Shown one piece after another: positions 37,236 to 46,164 of a DNA stretch of 64,000 nucleotides. Origin of the DNA: Leptolyngbya sp. CCY15150 (GTDB lineage: Bacteria; Cyanobacteriota; Cyanobacteriia; RECH01); contig NZ_JACSWB010000135.1 of the NCBI RefSeq assembly GCF_016888135.1, positions 1-64,000 of the forward strand. The letters run 5' to 3'. The translations under genes were made by a program, and so were the position numbers. Positions within the stretch are counted from its first letter, which is position 1. Each line of letters begins with the position of its first letter. Below the pieces are notes generated by a model. That model was given only the letters and a program-made list of their open reading frames with translations. It had not been told where the DNA came from and did not search any database.

Positions 37236-37257
37236 CAAATCAAAAAAACTTGATTTG
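37236..37257. promoter_or_regulatory. ArsR-type operator upstream of gapdh-arsJ
   Basis: Perfect inverted repeat CAAATCAA-N6-TTGATTTG. Its core matches ATCAA-N6-TTGAT, the site bound by ArsR in Synechocystis. It lies 101 bases before the GAPDH start. Confidence 0.75.
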
Positions 37258-37730
37258 TCAAGCCATCTAGAACACATTCAGCTATTCTCAGGTTGAACAT
37301 TTGCCCGAGCTTGCTGAGACTAGGACGTATGATGCCAGCGCTTCCGCATAGGAACGATATGCAATCATGTTGCTGTTCGTCTCCCGAGAGCGATCGCTAG
37401 AGTTCTGGGACTGCGATACTCATGATCCGAACAACAGTCTGATCTGTTAGGACAACGCAGCGATCGCTCCTGCCCGACGCTTCCAGCAGACCCTCATTCT
37501 GCTTATGTAACGGAGTCTGTAATGTTTGACCTGTTGTCTTTTGACGAAAATCCGGATTTCTACAACAGTGGAAGAGCAGGTGTAGCTGAATGGGGGCAAC
37601 CGCTAAGAACGTGGCGACGTTGTTCTAACGGCACAAAGCTGATGGGTAGCGTTGTACTCAATCTTGTTGCCCAAGGCAGCATACCTGTCAGCAACACATG
37701 TAGTGATTCATAGTATTGAGAGGAGAACCG
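37258..37730. other. 473-base region upstream of petJ
   Basis: Contains three HIP1-like sites. A short rightward frame from about 37522 to 37713 (MFDLLSFDENPDFYN and onwards) has no family character and is not called. Presumably holds the petJ promoter. Confidence 0.4.
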
Positions 37731-38063
37731 GTGAAGCGATTCATAATTAGTCTATTAGTTACAGTATGCCTAGGTCTGTTTGCATGGACTCCCTCTGCAC
37801 TAGCAGCCGATATTGCCAATGGGTCAAAGGTTTTTGGAGCCAACTGTGCTGCTTGTCATATGGGCGGAGGCAATGTAGTCAACGGTTCTAAAACTCTGAG
37901 AAAGAGCGATTTAGAACAGTACAATATGGCATCCCTAGAAGCTATTCAAGCTCAAGTGAAACAAGGTAAAGCAGCTATGCCATCTTTTCTAGGACGGCTA
38001 ACGCCTGAGCAGATTGAAGATGTGGCAGCCTATGTGCTTGACCAAGCAGAGAAGGGTTGGTAG
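37731..38063 (+). CDS. petJ: cytochrome c6
   Basis: 110 residues from GTG 37731, with GAGAGGAGA 6-12 bases upstream; an in-frame TTG 15 bases earlier overlaps this ribosome site. The signal peptide ends SALAAD, giving a mature protein of about 85 residues. Haem attachment is CAACH, and the axial Met is in [10 protein letters not shown]. It ends [13 protein letters not shown] as in typical PetJ. It carries electrons from cytochrome b6f to photosystem I or oxidase in the thylakoid lumen and usually replaces plastocyanin when copper is scarce. Confidence 0.95.
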   Translation: MKRFIISLLVTVCLGLFAWTPSALAADIANGSKVFGANCAACHMGGGNVVNGSKTLRKSDLEQYNMASLEAIQAQVKQGKAAMPSFLGRLTPEQIEDVAAYVLDQAEKGW

Positions 38064-38156
38064 CAACGGCTGCAGGGTCTTTTGAATGAAGGATCTGAGA
38101 AGGTTTCCTAATCAAACATCTTCTTGCATCCTTCAGACGTTTCTATCCTCATTTTC

Positions 38157-39077
38157 ATGAGTATACTAATGCTTTATCGATGGAAATCCGTCGTAACAGT
38201 CGGACTATGCTTTTATCTAATAGTGGGGCTATGGGTAGCTCCTTCATGGGCCGAGTCGGTGAATGCCGATCGCTCACCGACTGCCTTTCAAGCAGGGTTG
38301 CAGTTTTACCGTGATGGTGAGTATAAACAGGCTGTGACGGCTTTTACCCAAGCGATCGCCCACCGTTCTGACCATGCTTCTGCCTATAGCAATCGATGCT
38401 TATCCTACATGCAGATCCTGGACTATGAGCAAGCGATCGCCGACTGTACTCAGGCTATTGCTCTGAATCCTAGGGATTTAGAAGCTTACCTAACGCGCGG
38501 ACTTGCTGCTCACAAGTTAGGTGATCACGATCAAGCGATCGCTGACTATAGCCAAGTCTTGGCCTACGACACCACAGACTATCGGGCCTACTACAACCGT
38601 GGGCTAGCCCAATTTGCCCTGGCCCATCATGAGCAAGCTATCGCCGACTATGGGCAGGCTATTCAACAAGGGGCTCATTTAGACCCTCGTAGTCTGGCAG
38701 ACTTTTACGATGATCGAGGCCTAGTCCATCTGGCGCAACATGATCACGATAGCGCCATTGATAACTTCAATCAAGCGATCGCCCTGGATGACCTTAATGT
38801 TCGAGCCTACTTTAACCGGGCCTGCGCCCATCACCAGCAACAGGATTGGGTTGCAGCTCTCCAAGACTTCGACCAAGTCGTTGAGGTCAACCCTGATCAT
38901 GCTGAAGCCTTATTAAACCGTGGTCTTATCCATCAGCATCTAGGAGACATCGATCAAGCGATCGCTGACCTCCACCAAGCAGCCACCTGTTTTTGCGATC
39001 AAGGACACATGCAGGCCTATCGGCAAACCTTAGCGCTGCTCACCCGCTTACAGTTCCCACCTTCGTTAGTGGGCTAA
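38157..39077 (+). CDS. TPR repeat protein, exported
   Basis: 306 residues from ATG 38157; TTG 38124 is an alternative. A signal-type segment (MLYRWKSVVTVGLCFYLIVG, cleavage after SWA) is followed by about seven tetratricopeptide repeats with the cyanobacterial AIADYSQ/AIADCTQAIALNP pattern. Probably a periplasmic or lumenal protein-interaction scaffold. Partner unknown. It starts 94 bases after petJ on the same strand. Confidence 0.8.
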   Translation: MSILMLYRWKSVVTVGLCFYLIVGLWVAPSWAESVNADRSPTAFQAGLQFYRDGEYKQAVTAFTQAIAHRSDHASAYSNRCLSYMQILDYEQAIADCTQAIALNPRDLEAYLTRGLAAHKLGDHDQAIADYSQVLAYDTTDYRAYYNRGLAQFALAHHEQAIADYGQAIQQGAHLDPRSLADFYDDRGLVHLAQHDHDSAIDNFNQAIALDDLNVRAYFNRACAHHQQQDWVAALQDFDQVVEVNPDHAEALLNRGLIHQHLGDIDQAIADLHQAATCFCDQGHMQAYRQTLALLTRLQFPPSLVG

Positions 39078-39173
39078 AAAGTCTAGTTTTTTGATCATCG
39101 TGTTTTTTGATCATTGTGATAGAAGCGATCGCTCCAAACCTGTGTGGATAGAGGCGATCGCTCCAAAGCATCA

Positions 39174-39344
39174 TTACGAATGATGGCACTCACAGCCCGT
39201 ATGCCCACAGCCAGAGCCACTTGGATGTCCATTGGCACAAGCTTCGCTACAGTAAGGTTTGCCATCTTTTTGAATCGCAGAGCTGAGATCCACAACACAT
39301 AAACACGATTCACAAGCACATTTCATTTGCGTTACGGTCGTCAT
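39174..39344 (-). CDS. smtA: SmtA metallothionein
   Basis: 56 residues: MTTVTQMKCACESCLCVVD at the start, then KPYCSEACANGHPSGSGCGH and ending TGCECHHS. Nine Cys and four His are in the spacing of S. elongatus SmtA (KCACEPCLC, YCCEACADGH, GCGHTGCNC). One of the SmtA YCCEAC cysteines is Ser here (YCSEAC). It sequesters Zn/Cd in the cytosol. Divergent from smtB, with two SmtB-type dyads between. Other longer frames over this region lack coding sense. Confidence 0.93.
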   Translation of the reverse strand: MTTVTQMKCACESCLCVVDLSSAIQKDGKPYCSEACANGHPSGSGCGHTGCECHHS

Positions 39345-39374
39345 ACTTGCCTCTCTTCACGTGGACTTAACAAC

Positions 39375-39421
39375 TGAACAACTGTTCATGTATCGAATGC
39401 TAACACCTGAACAGACATTCA
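39375..39421. promoter_or_regulatory. SmtB operator/promoter region
   Basis: TGAACA-AC-TGTTCA (39375-39388) is a perfect 6-2-6 dyad. TGAACA-GA-CATTCA (39408-39421) is a weaker copy 33 bases away on the same helical face. Both match the smtO sites of S. elongatus and lie between smtA and smtB. Confidence 0.82.
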
Positions 39422-39527
39422 TGCAATAGTCTGCCTATTTCTGCAGATGTTAGGATGACGATGTGGGACAATCGCCATAGGGCTATCCCAACGGACTAGC
39501 AACATCACGGAGTGATAGCAGTTAGAG

Positions 39528-39926
39528 ATGGATGTTGAACGATCGGTGAATGTGGAGCCAGGCAGCAAATTTCAGAGTCTCAGCCAGCAGGTGTTGAGTA
39601 TAGACAAAGCCCAGCGCATGGCAGAATTTTTTGCTGTGCTAGGAGATCCCAATCGCTGGCGTATCTTGTCAGCCTTGGCTGCCCAAGAGCTACGGGTACG
39701 AGATTTAGCTGAAGTGGTTCAGATGACTGAATCAGCCGTGTCTCATCAACTGCGAGTGTTGCGAGCCATGCGCTTCGTTAGCTATCGTAAGCATGGACGT
39801 AATGTACTTTACTGCCTTAAAGACGATCATATTTTTAACCTCTATCGCGATGTGTCAGATCACCTGGATGAGCCTGAAGATGGCACTGAAACAGATGCGA
39901 TCGAAGAGGAGCATTTTGAAGGATAG
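39528..39926 (+). CDS. smtB: SmtB-type zinc-responsive repressor
   Basis: 132 residues, ArsR/SmtB family winged helix: AEFFAVLGDPNRWRILSALA, recognition helix TESAVSHQLRVLRAM, wing KHGRNVLYCL. The alpha-5 zinc site is complete: in DDHIFNLYRDVSDHLDE the residues D-x-H, H (+11) and E (+14) match SmtB Asp104, His106, His117 and Glu120. The alpha-3 Cys is absent (ELRVRDLAEVV where SmtB has ELCVGDLA), so it is an alpha-5-only sensor. Zinc binding should release it from the adjacent operator and derepress smtA. Confidence 0.93.
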   Translation: MDVERSVNVEPGSKFQSLSQQVLSIDKAQRMAEFFAVLGDPNRWRILSALAAQELRVRDLAEVVQMTESAVSHQLRVLRAMRFVSYRKHGRNVLYCLKDDHIFNLYRDVSDHLDEPEDGTETDAIEEEHFEG

Positions 39927-40112
39927 GCTGATATCTAGCTGATATCTAGCTGACAATGGAAAATACTGTACCTAGCTATGTTCATTGTTTTATATCATTC
40001 CTATGCTGAACGCGGGAATGCTTCAAAGGTTGCTTCTATGCCCAGATCCTACCAGATCCTAGTAGTTGTAGGAGAATGGTCGCAGGAGTGACTAAGACAA
40101 GTGTCAACGCCT

Positions 40113-40257
40113 GCGTTGCTGAATACAAGTATGAAGTCCCAAATCCGCCCTCACCCTAGCCCTCTCCCTAGGGAGAGGGAACAGGAGTTCTAGCTCCCTT
40201 CTCCTTGGGGAGAAGGGTTGGGGATGAGGGCAAATTATCTATCAATTCAGCAATGCC
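40113..40257. mobile_element. MITE class B, copy 2
   Basis: 145 bases, ends GCGTTGCTGAAT and ATTCAGCAATGCC; internal hairpins CCCTCTCCC/GGGAGAGGG and CCCTTCTCC/GGAGAAGGG, almost identical to the copy at 14.5 kb. It lies between smtB and the 3' end of the kinase gene. Confidence 0.8.
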
Positions 40258-40300
40258 TCAACGCAGGAGTGCTGGCACCATGCGATAAATTAAATTGCTA

Positions 40301-42091
40301 TTAGATAGTAGATTGATCGTAGTGTAGCGGTAAAACCACTTGAAATACAGTACCTTTTCCGAGCTGGCTTGACACGTCAATATGTCCACCCTGTAAATCG
40401 ACAAAACGCTTCACAATATTTAAGCCTAGTCCTGTTCCGGCAATATTGCTCACATTACGACCTCGATGAAAGGGTTCAAATACATAGGGTATATCTTCAG
40501 CAGGAATGCCGATGCCAGAATCAGCAATGTGAAACGTAACTTGATCGTTATATTTAACGATCTTAAACTGAATTGGAGCGGATTCTGGCGTGTAACGCAG
40601 GGCATTAGATAGAATATTGGTCAAAATTGAATGCACCATGCATTGATCTAAGGTGACGATTAATCGTTTGTGACGGCTTGTGAGTTGAACTCGGTTTTCG
40701 TGGATGACCGGCGAGCGATCGCCCCCAGATGCCAACAGCAACTCTGAAACCACATCCTGACAGAACACTATCAGATCAAACTGACGGGGTTGAACCTCCA
40801 TGCCTTTGGCCTCTACCCGACCAATGATTAAAATGGCATCGATCATCTGGGTCATGCGTTCAACATTATCTTGAATGCCTAATAGATAGGATGATTTCTG
40901 ATCAACCGTCAGTTGATGGTCATAGCGCCCAAGCGATGACACCGATAGCAATATATTATTCAATGGATTACGAAACTCATGGCATACCATGGTCACGACC
41001 CGCGATCGCAGCTCACTTAACTCCTTAAGCTGTTCATTGGCCTGCTGTAGTTCTGTGGTGCGATCGCGTACCCGGTGCTCCAATTCTTCATTGGTGCGGT
41101 GCAGTAAGGCTTCTGCCCATTTACGCTGGGTAATATCTCGAAACACAACGACTGCCCCAACGAGCTGACCCTGCTCATCTCGTATCGGCGTGCTAATGTA
41201 TTCCACTGGAAAACAGGTGCCATCTTTACGCCAGAACACTTCATCCGATACACGATGAACAATGCCATCTTGAAATGCTGCGTAGATGGGGCAGTCTTCT
41301 CGTCGATAAGACCTGTGATCGGGATGGGAATGGTGTAACACTTGGTGCATGGATTGACCCAGCAACTCTTGAGGATGCCAACCGATCATCTGGGCAGCAG
41401 CTGGATTCACAAAGGTTGCATGGCCTTGCAAGTCAACCCCATAAACACCCTCACCAATGGCATTTAAGATCAGCTCTTGCTGCCGGCGCAGGTGGTTAAC
41501 TGTCGGTTCGGCTAGGGCAATTTGCTCCGATCGCGTCAGGCGCGTGTAGGCAATAAAGAGACGATGGCGATCGCACACACCAGCACCATCCGGCATCAGC
41601 ACGACCACTGGCTCCTCTGACGCCTCTGTAGATTCCTGCGCCAAGAGGCAGTCGATCGCATCCTGCAATCCAGCCTGTTCATCAATCGCCACATAGTCAC
41701 AAACGTGATGCCAACGCTCTGTAGAGTCCATGAGGCGTTGGGAGCTTGGTTGATGATCAGCAGGTCGAAGCGATCGCCATTGCGTCCACCGCCGTCGAGA
41801 CACCATGGCAACTGGCATGGCTGCCGGAGAGGCGACTGGATCAATGAGCAGCACACCCAAGGCTTGGGGATAGTTTTGGAAGAAAACGTCCAGCGTCTGA
41901 TCCGTACTGTCTTGGGGCAGCCTATGACGCTGGATGTCCAGCGTTGAGAGAAGCGTGCCCACCATCGGGGTGGATAGTACGGTTGCATCGCTAAGCGATC
42001 GCGCTGAAGGCATGGGCAAGGGATCGGATAAATCCAGCGGCAAACGAAAATAGGAGGGCATAGAACCGCCAACGAGTGCTAGATGAGACAA
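40301..42091 (-). CDS. PAS-domain hybrid-sensor histidine kinase (cytoplasmic)
   Basis: 596 residues without a membrane span. Residues ~65-190 look like the degenerate CBS-like module often found ahead of cyanobacterial kinases (FFQNYPQALGVLLID, then MVSRRRWTQW). A PAS domain with PAC follows at about 205-330 (GEGVYGVDLQGHATFVNPAA, then VVFRDITQRKWAEALL), then a coiled coil, the H-box VTMVCHEFRNPLNNILLSVS, and an HATPase domain (NILSNALRYTP, DSGIGIPAED, GTGLGLNIVKRFV). It contains no receiver domain despite its size. Divergent from a response regulator gene 412 bases away, its likely partner. Confidence 0.88.
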   Translation of the reverse strand: MSHLALVGGSMPSYFRLPLDLSDPLPMPSARSLSDATVLSTPMVGTLLSTLDIQRHRLPQDSTDQTLDVFFQNYPQALGVLLIDPVASPAAMPVAMVSRRRWTQWRSLRPADHQPSSQRLMDSTERWHHVCDYVAIDEQAGLQDAIDCLLAQESTEASEEPVVVLMPDGAGVCDRHRLFIAYTRLTRSEQIALAEPTVNHLRRQQELILNAIGEGVYGVDLQGHATFVNPAAAQMIGWHPQELLGQSMHQVLHHSHPDHRSYRREDCPIYAAFQDGIVHRVSDEVFWRKDGTCFPVEYISTPIRDEQGQLVGAVVVFRDITQRKWAEALLHRTNEELEHRVRDRTTELQQANEQLKELSELRSRVVTMVCHEFRNPLNNILLSVSSLGRYDHQLTVDQKSSYLLGIQDNVERMTQMIDAILIIGRVEAKGMEVQPRQFDLIVFCQDVVSELLLASGGDRSPVIHENRVQLTSRHKRLIVTLDQCMVHSILTNILSNALRYTPESAPIQFKIVKYNDQVTFHIADSGIGIPAEDIPYVFEPFHRGRNVSNIAGTGLGLNIVKRFVDLQGGHIDVSSQLGKGTVFQVVLPLHYDQSTI

Positions 42092-42362
42092 GGCTATGAG
42101 TTTTAAGCGTCACTGGCACTGAAGCTGATCGATCCCCAAGGCAGCATGGTTATAACGCCAAGGTTCTGACCATATGGTAGCCTCTTACACCACAAACATA
42201 CCCCCAAAAATCCTATCAAGGAATAGGCAAGACCGCCATCTTGTTCAGGCATATATGGGCCCGCGGGGGAATTTAGGCAGTCTAAACTAGCTAGCCCATT
42301 GCTCAGCAGGTATCTAGTCCGTAGACATTCAAGTGGTGGACATCTAATCAGGAGACATTTAC

Positions 42363-42450
42363 AGCGTTGCTGAAGGAAGCTATGACATCGGAATGGGAGC
42401 AAGACGCTCGCGGTTCGTTCCCGCAAGTCCTATCGCGATTCAGCAACTCT
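42363..42450. mobile_element. MITE class A, copy 3 (inverted)
   Basis: AGCGTTGCTGAAG and ATTCAGCAACTCT bound 88 bases. The interior GAATGGGAGCAAGACGCTCG is the reverse complement of class A interiors. Its right end is 52 bases before the response regulator start. Confidence 0.7.
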
Positions 42451-42502
42451 GACGTTGACTAAGCAGTAGACATGAATCCGCAACGATGCAACAGCGATCG
42501 CC

Positions 42503-43288
42503 ATGAAAAAAATCCTAGTTATTGAAGATGAAGTGCAAACCCGCGATATTTTTTCGCGTTGTCTACACTTTGAAGGATTTTTTGTCTTAACGGCCGCAAG
42601 CGGTAGCGCTGGAGTTGACCTAGCCCAGCAGCATCTCCCTGACCTGATTGTCTGCGACATTATGATGCCCGATATGGACGGCTATCAAGTGTTGTCTACC
42701 CTCCATCAAACCCCCGAAACAGCCGCTATTCCCTTTATTTTTCTCACGGCCAAGGTTACGATGGCTGATCTACGCCAAGGGATGGAGCTAGGAGCTGATG
42801 ATTATTTGACGAAGCCCTGTACCGTGGAGCAACTGCTGGCAGCGATCGCCACGCGCCTAGAGCGCCAGGATAGGCTCAAACGTTGGTATGCTGCAGAAGC
42901 TCAACCTCACGACCATGACCCGGCCACAAGCGCAAACTCTATTTTTCCTGAGCATCCCACCCTCAATCCAGTTTTTCGCTTCATTGAAGCCCATTACAAT
43001 CAACCCATCCGGCTGACCGATGTTGCCCAAGCCGTCGGCTATTCTCCAGCCTATCTCACCAATCTGGTGCAAACTCAGACCGGGCGAACCGTCAAACGAT
43101 GGATCATTGAGCGACGCATGACCCAAGCGCGCTATCTGCTAGCCACCACCAACCAAACCGTAAACTCTATTGCAGAACAGGTTGGCTATGCCGATGCTAG
43201 CTATTTTGTGCGCCAGTTCCGTCAAGTCCACCACACATCTCCCCAAACTTGGCGAAAAACCGATCAGGCTCAAGCAGCGGTTTCTTAG
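42503..43288 (+). CDS. response regulator with AraC-type DNA-binding domain
   Basis: 261 residues. The receiver domain is 1-120 (KKILVIEDEVQTRDIF; phospho-acceptor in DLIVCDIMMPDMDG; FLTAKVT; LTKPC). The AraC domain at about 155-255 has both helix-turn-helix units (LTDVAQAVGYSPAYLTNLVQ and VNSIAEQVGYADASYFVRQF). This architecture is common in cyanobacteria and often activates transport genes. Next on the same strand is the cyanate operon, about 460 bases on, a plausible but unproven target. Two strong hairpins follow its stop. Confidence 0.9.
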   Translation: MKKILVIEDEVQTRDIFSRCLHFEGFFVLTAASGSAGVDLAQQHLPDLIVCDIMMPDMDGYQVLSTLHQTPETAAIPFIFLTAKVTMADLRQGMELGADDYLTKPCTVEQLLAAIATRLERQDRLKRWYAAEAQPHDHDPATSANSIFPEHPTLNPVFRFIEAHYNQPIRLTDVAQAVGYSPAYLTNLVQTQTGRTVKRWIIERRMTQARYLLATTNQTVNSIAEQVGYADASYFVRQFRQVHHTSPQTWRKTDQAQAAVS

Positions 43289-43292
43289 CTAG

Positions 43293-43318
43293 GTGACTCA
43301 ACCTATAGGTTGAGTCAC
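43293..43318. repeat. 26-base perfect palindrome after the regulator gene
   Basis: GTGACTCAACCTA followed immediately by its exact reverse complement, four bases after the stop codon. It could be a termination hairpin or an operator. Confidence 0.6.
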
Positions 43319-43337
43319 ATCATAGGCGATCTACCTC

Positions 43338-43364
43338 AGAGATCAGTTTCGCTGATCTCTTTTC
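43338..43364 (+). terminator. rho-independent-type terminator
   Basis: AGAGATCAG-TTTCG-CTGATCTCT forms a nine-pair stem running into TTTTCT. It would end the AraC-regulator transcript. Confidence 0.65.
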
Positions 43365-43750
43365 TCCGTGGCTCATCCCTCTTTTGTCACTTTGGCAGAT
43401 CTAACGAGAACATCAGATTTTGACCTCTTTTTTCCGAGAGTGTTCAAAGAGGGATGAGATGAAGACTTGAAACAGCCAGTCTCTTTCTAGAGATTTGCCT
43501 AGGTTTCTGTATCATTGAATTCATTTTCTAGCCTTTATGTCTATTTGTGAGCATATAGTGACGTATAGACTGTGAAATCAGGGATCCGTCGCATCATAGC
43601 TACCGTTACCGAAAGAAAGTCCTATGTTTGCGAAAGAAGTTTCAATGCTCTCTCCTATCAGGCTTGATAAGTTAACCCCATGAGTTTTAAGCTGCACTGC
43701 AGCACAGGAATGCGAGTCCAATCCACGCATTGAGTCAGGTGAGTTTTGCT
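43365..43750. other. 386-base region upstream of the cyanate operon
   Basis: No gene seen. No convincing GTA-N8-TAC (NtcA) site was found by eye, although nitrogen control would be expected for this operon. Confidence 0.4.
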
Positions 43751-45325
43751 ATGACAGTTTCCACAAGAGCGTCTGAGTCCATCGACGCCCGGTGCTATTG
43801 CGGTGGTAATCATTTGCCACAGGATCACTGGGAGTTTTTGGAAAGTATGCCAAATAATCCAGCCGACTGGGTAAGCGATCTGGTGAAGATGGGGGTCTAT
43901 ACGTCTGACTCCCTTGATCTAGCCAAAACTCTTACCCAGGTTGATATGCGAGAAGCGCTATTGCTGAAAAATATCAGCGGAGGCAATCCGGCACGGGAAC
44001 AGTTTTGTCGTGATTTGATTAAAGAGGCTGGTGGCCTGGATCAAGCCATGGCGGCGGCTTTTGGCGTTAATGCCGTTGAGTTTTTTGGCAATACCATCCG
44101 CAATGGTGATTTTAGCCGTCGTGAATTCCTAAAGCGGGTAGCTGTTGCTGGGGCATTGGTTGCTATGGCAAGCTGCTCTCAAGATGCTAGCCAATCTGGA
44201 GGAGCAGATCCTGCAGCCGAAGCTGAGGCTCCCAGCAATCTCGAAAAGACGGACTTACAGATTGGATTTATTCCCATCACTTGCGCGACGCCCATTGTGA
44301 TGTCTGAGCCGCTTGGCTTTTATGAAAAGTATGGGCTTAACGTATCGGTGGTGAAGATGCCGAACTGGGCTGCTGTTCGTGACTCAGCTATCGCTGGCGA
44401 GCTAGATGCCTATCACATGTTATCTCCCATGCCCATTGCTATGACCCTCGGTCTTGGGTCAGCAACATTTCCGGTGAAGCTAGCCAGCATTGAAAACATT
44501 AATGGTCAGGCTATTACTGTAGCGATCAAACATCGAGATACGGTGAGGGGCCCAGCAGACTTCAAGGGCTTCCGCATTGGGGTACCATTCCCGTTCTCTA
44601 TGCATAACCTCTTGCTCCGCTACTATCTAGCGACCGGTGGACTGAATCCTGATACAGATGTACAGATCTTCCCCGTGCCGCCGCCCGATAGCGTTGCTAA
44701 AATGACGGCTGATGAGCTAGATGCGATGCTTATGCCCGATCCCTTTAATCAACGGGCTGTATTTGAGGGCGTCGGATATATTCACATGCTCACAAAGGAT
44801 CTGTGGGACGGTCATCCCTGCTGTGCTTTTGCGGCCAGCCAACCCTGGATTGACGAAAATCCGAATACCTTCCGGGCTGTTAATAAGGCGATCATTGATG
44901 CTGCTGGCTATGCCGACGATCCAGCTAATCGTAAAGATATCGCAGCAGCTCTGATCGATCGCCAATATCTAAACCAGCCGCTGCCTGTTGTTGAGGCCGT
45001 GCTCACGGGAGAATTTGAGGATGGGCTGGGGAATACTCTCAATGTTCCTGACCGCATTGGCTTTGATCCCTATCCTTGGAAGAGCTTTGCCAAATGGATT
45101 TCGTCTCAGATGGTGCGTTGGGATCTGATGTCGGCTGATGGCATTGACTATGACCAAATTGCTCAAGATATCTTCTTAACTGACCTGGCAGCAGAGTTGC
45201 AAACAGAGTTAGGACAGACACCTCCCAGTGAAGCGGAACGTTCTGAATCCCTGATGTTTGATTCCTTTGACCCCAGTGATCCAGCATCTTATGTGGCGAC
45301 CCAGATTGAAGAGTTTGGCCAATAG
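43751..45325 (+). CDS. cynA: cyanate ABC transporter substrate-binding protein with N-terminal extension
   Basis: 524 residues from ATG 43751; TTG 43730 is possible. Residues ~175-480 are a CynA/NrtA-type binding domain (LQIGFIPITCATPIVMSEPL, FPVPPPDSVAKMTADELDAM, KDLWDGHPCCAFAA). The Tat/lipoprotein signal is internal: SRREFLKRVAVAGALVAMASC at about 124-146. Ahead of it is a ~120-residue acidic, helical domain with RCYCGGNHLPQDHW. Usual CynA/NrtA proteins begin with the signal. Substrate assigned from cotranscription with cyanase. Binds cyanate at the periplasmic face. Confidence 0.85.
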   Translation: MTVSTRASESIDARCYCGGNHLPQDHWEFLESMPNNPADWVSDLVKMGVYTSDSLDLAKTLTQVDMREALLLKNISGGNPAREQFCRDLIKEAGGLDQAMAAAFGVNAVEFFGNTIRNGDFSRREFLKRVAVAGALVAMASCSQDASQSGGADPAAEAEAPSNLEKTDLQIGFIPITCATPIVMSEPLGFYEKYGLNVSVVKMPNWAAVRDSAIAGELDAYHMLSPMPIAMTLGLGSATFPVKLASIENINGQAITVAIKHRDTVRGPADFKGFRIGVPFPFSMHNLLLRYYLATGGLNPDTDVQIFPVPPPDSVAKMTADELDAMLMPDPFNQRAVFEGVGYIHMLTKDLWDGHPCCAFAASQPWIDENPNTFRAVNKAIIDAAGYADDPANRKDIAAALIDRQYLNQPLPVVEAVLTGEFEDGLGNTLNVPDRIGFDPYPWKSFAKWISSQMVRWDLMSADGIDYDQIAQDIFLTDLAAELQTELGQTPPSEAERSESLMFDSFDPSDPASYVATQIEEFGQ

Positions 45326-45333
45326 GAGGCACC

Positions 45334-46164
45334 ATGAACAATCCTGCATTACCAGCCGTGCGATCCAAAAAAGCGATCGCCCTTAGTATCAATCAACAGG
45401 CCTTTCTATTATTCCTACTCATCCTAGGTGTTCTCCTACTCTTTTGGGAAGTAGGCGCAAAGATGGGCTTGTTCTCCCAACTGATGCCATCTGCTAGCGA
45501 GACAATTAAGGAAACCTGGTGGTGGCTCTCTAAGCCATTTTTTGACTACGGGCCCAACGATAAAGGTATTGGCTGGCTCCTGCTCACCAGCCTGCGCCGT
45601 GTCTTGGTCGGGTTTGCTATTGGGTCAGCGATCGCTATCCCTCTGGGCATCCTCATTGGTTTATCTGAGGTTTTTGCTCGGGCCGTGGATCCCTTTGTTC
45701 AAATTCTGAAACCTGTATCTCCCCTAGCTTGGCTACCTTTGGGGCTAGGGTTGCTCAAAAATTCAGAAAGCACTGCTCTTTTTGTGATTGCAATTACCAG
45801 CATCTGGCCAACCTTAATTAATACTAAGTTTGGGGTCAGCCATGTAGATACATCATACCTTGATGTCACTCGCACGCTGGGAGCGTCCCGCTGGCGTACG
45901 CTAACAAAAGTTATCTTGCCTGCAGCAGCTCCCTATATTGTCTCAGGTTTACGAATTAGCATCGGTATTGCCTGGTTAGTGATTGTTGCGGCAGAAATTC
46001 TAGTGGGTGGTTCTGGGATTGGTTATTTCGTCTGGAATGAATGGAATAATCTCAAGATCACCAGTATTATTACCGCAATCCTGGTGATCGGTGGGGTGGG
46101 GTTAGTACTCGATCGCCTCTTTAGCTTCTTGCAAACCTGGGTTGCATTTGGACAACGAGTATGA
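45334..46164 (+). CDS. cynB: cyanate ABC transporter permease
   Basis: 276 residues with about six membrane spans, NrtB/CynB type: [34 protein letters not shown] and the EAA-like loop [20 protein letters not shown]. Starts 9 bases after cynA with AGGAGG in that gap, and overlaps the ATPase gene by 4 bases. Confidence 0.9.
   Translation: MNNPALPAVRSKKAIALSINQQAFLLFLLILGVLLLFWEVGAKMGLFSQLMPSASETIKETWWWLSKPFFDYGPNDKGIGWLLLTSLRRVLVGFAIGSAIAIPLGILIGLSEVFARAVDPFVQILKPVSPLAWLPLGLGLLKNSESTALFVIAITSIWPTLINTKFGVSHVDTSYLDVTRTLGASRWRTLTKVILPAAAPYIVSGLRISIGIAWLVIVAAEILVGGSGIGYFVWNEWNNLKITSIITAILVIGGVGLVLDRLFSFLQTWVAFGQRV

Noticed and set aside
37522-37713. 63-codon frame before petJ, also considered as a tRNA-like region
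   Set aside because: No protein family signal, and no T-loop or acceptor-stem pairing typical of a tRNA.
39095-39319. 74-codon minus-strand frame over smtA
   Set aside because: The metallothionein lies in another frame with matching Cys spacing.
43365-43750. NtcA site expected upstream of the cyanate operon
   Set aside because: No convincing GTA-N8-TAC with a well-placed -10 was found by eye.
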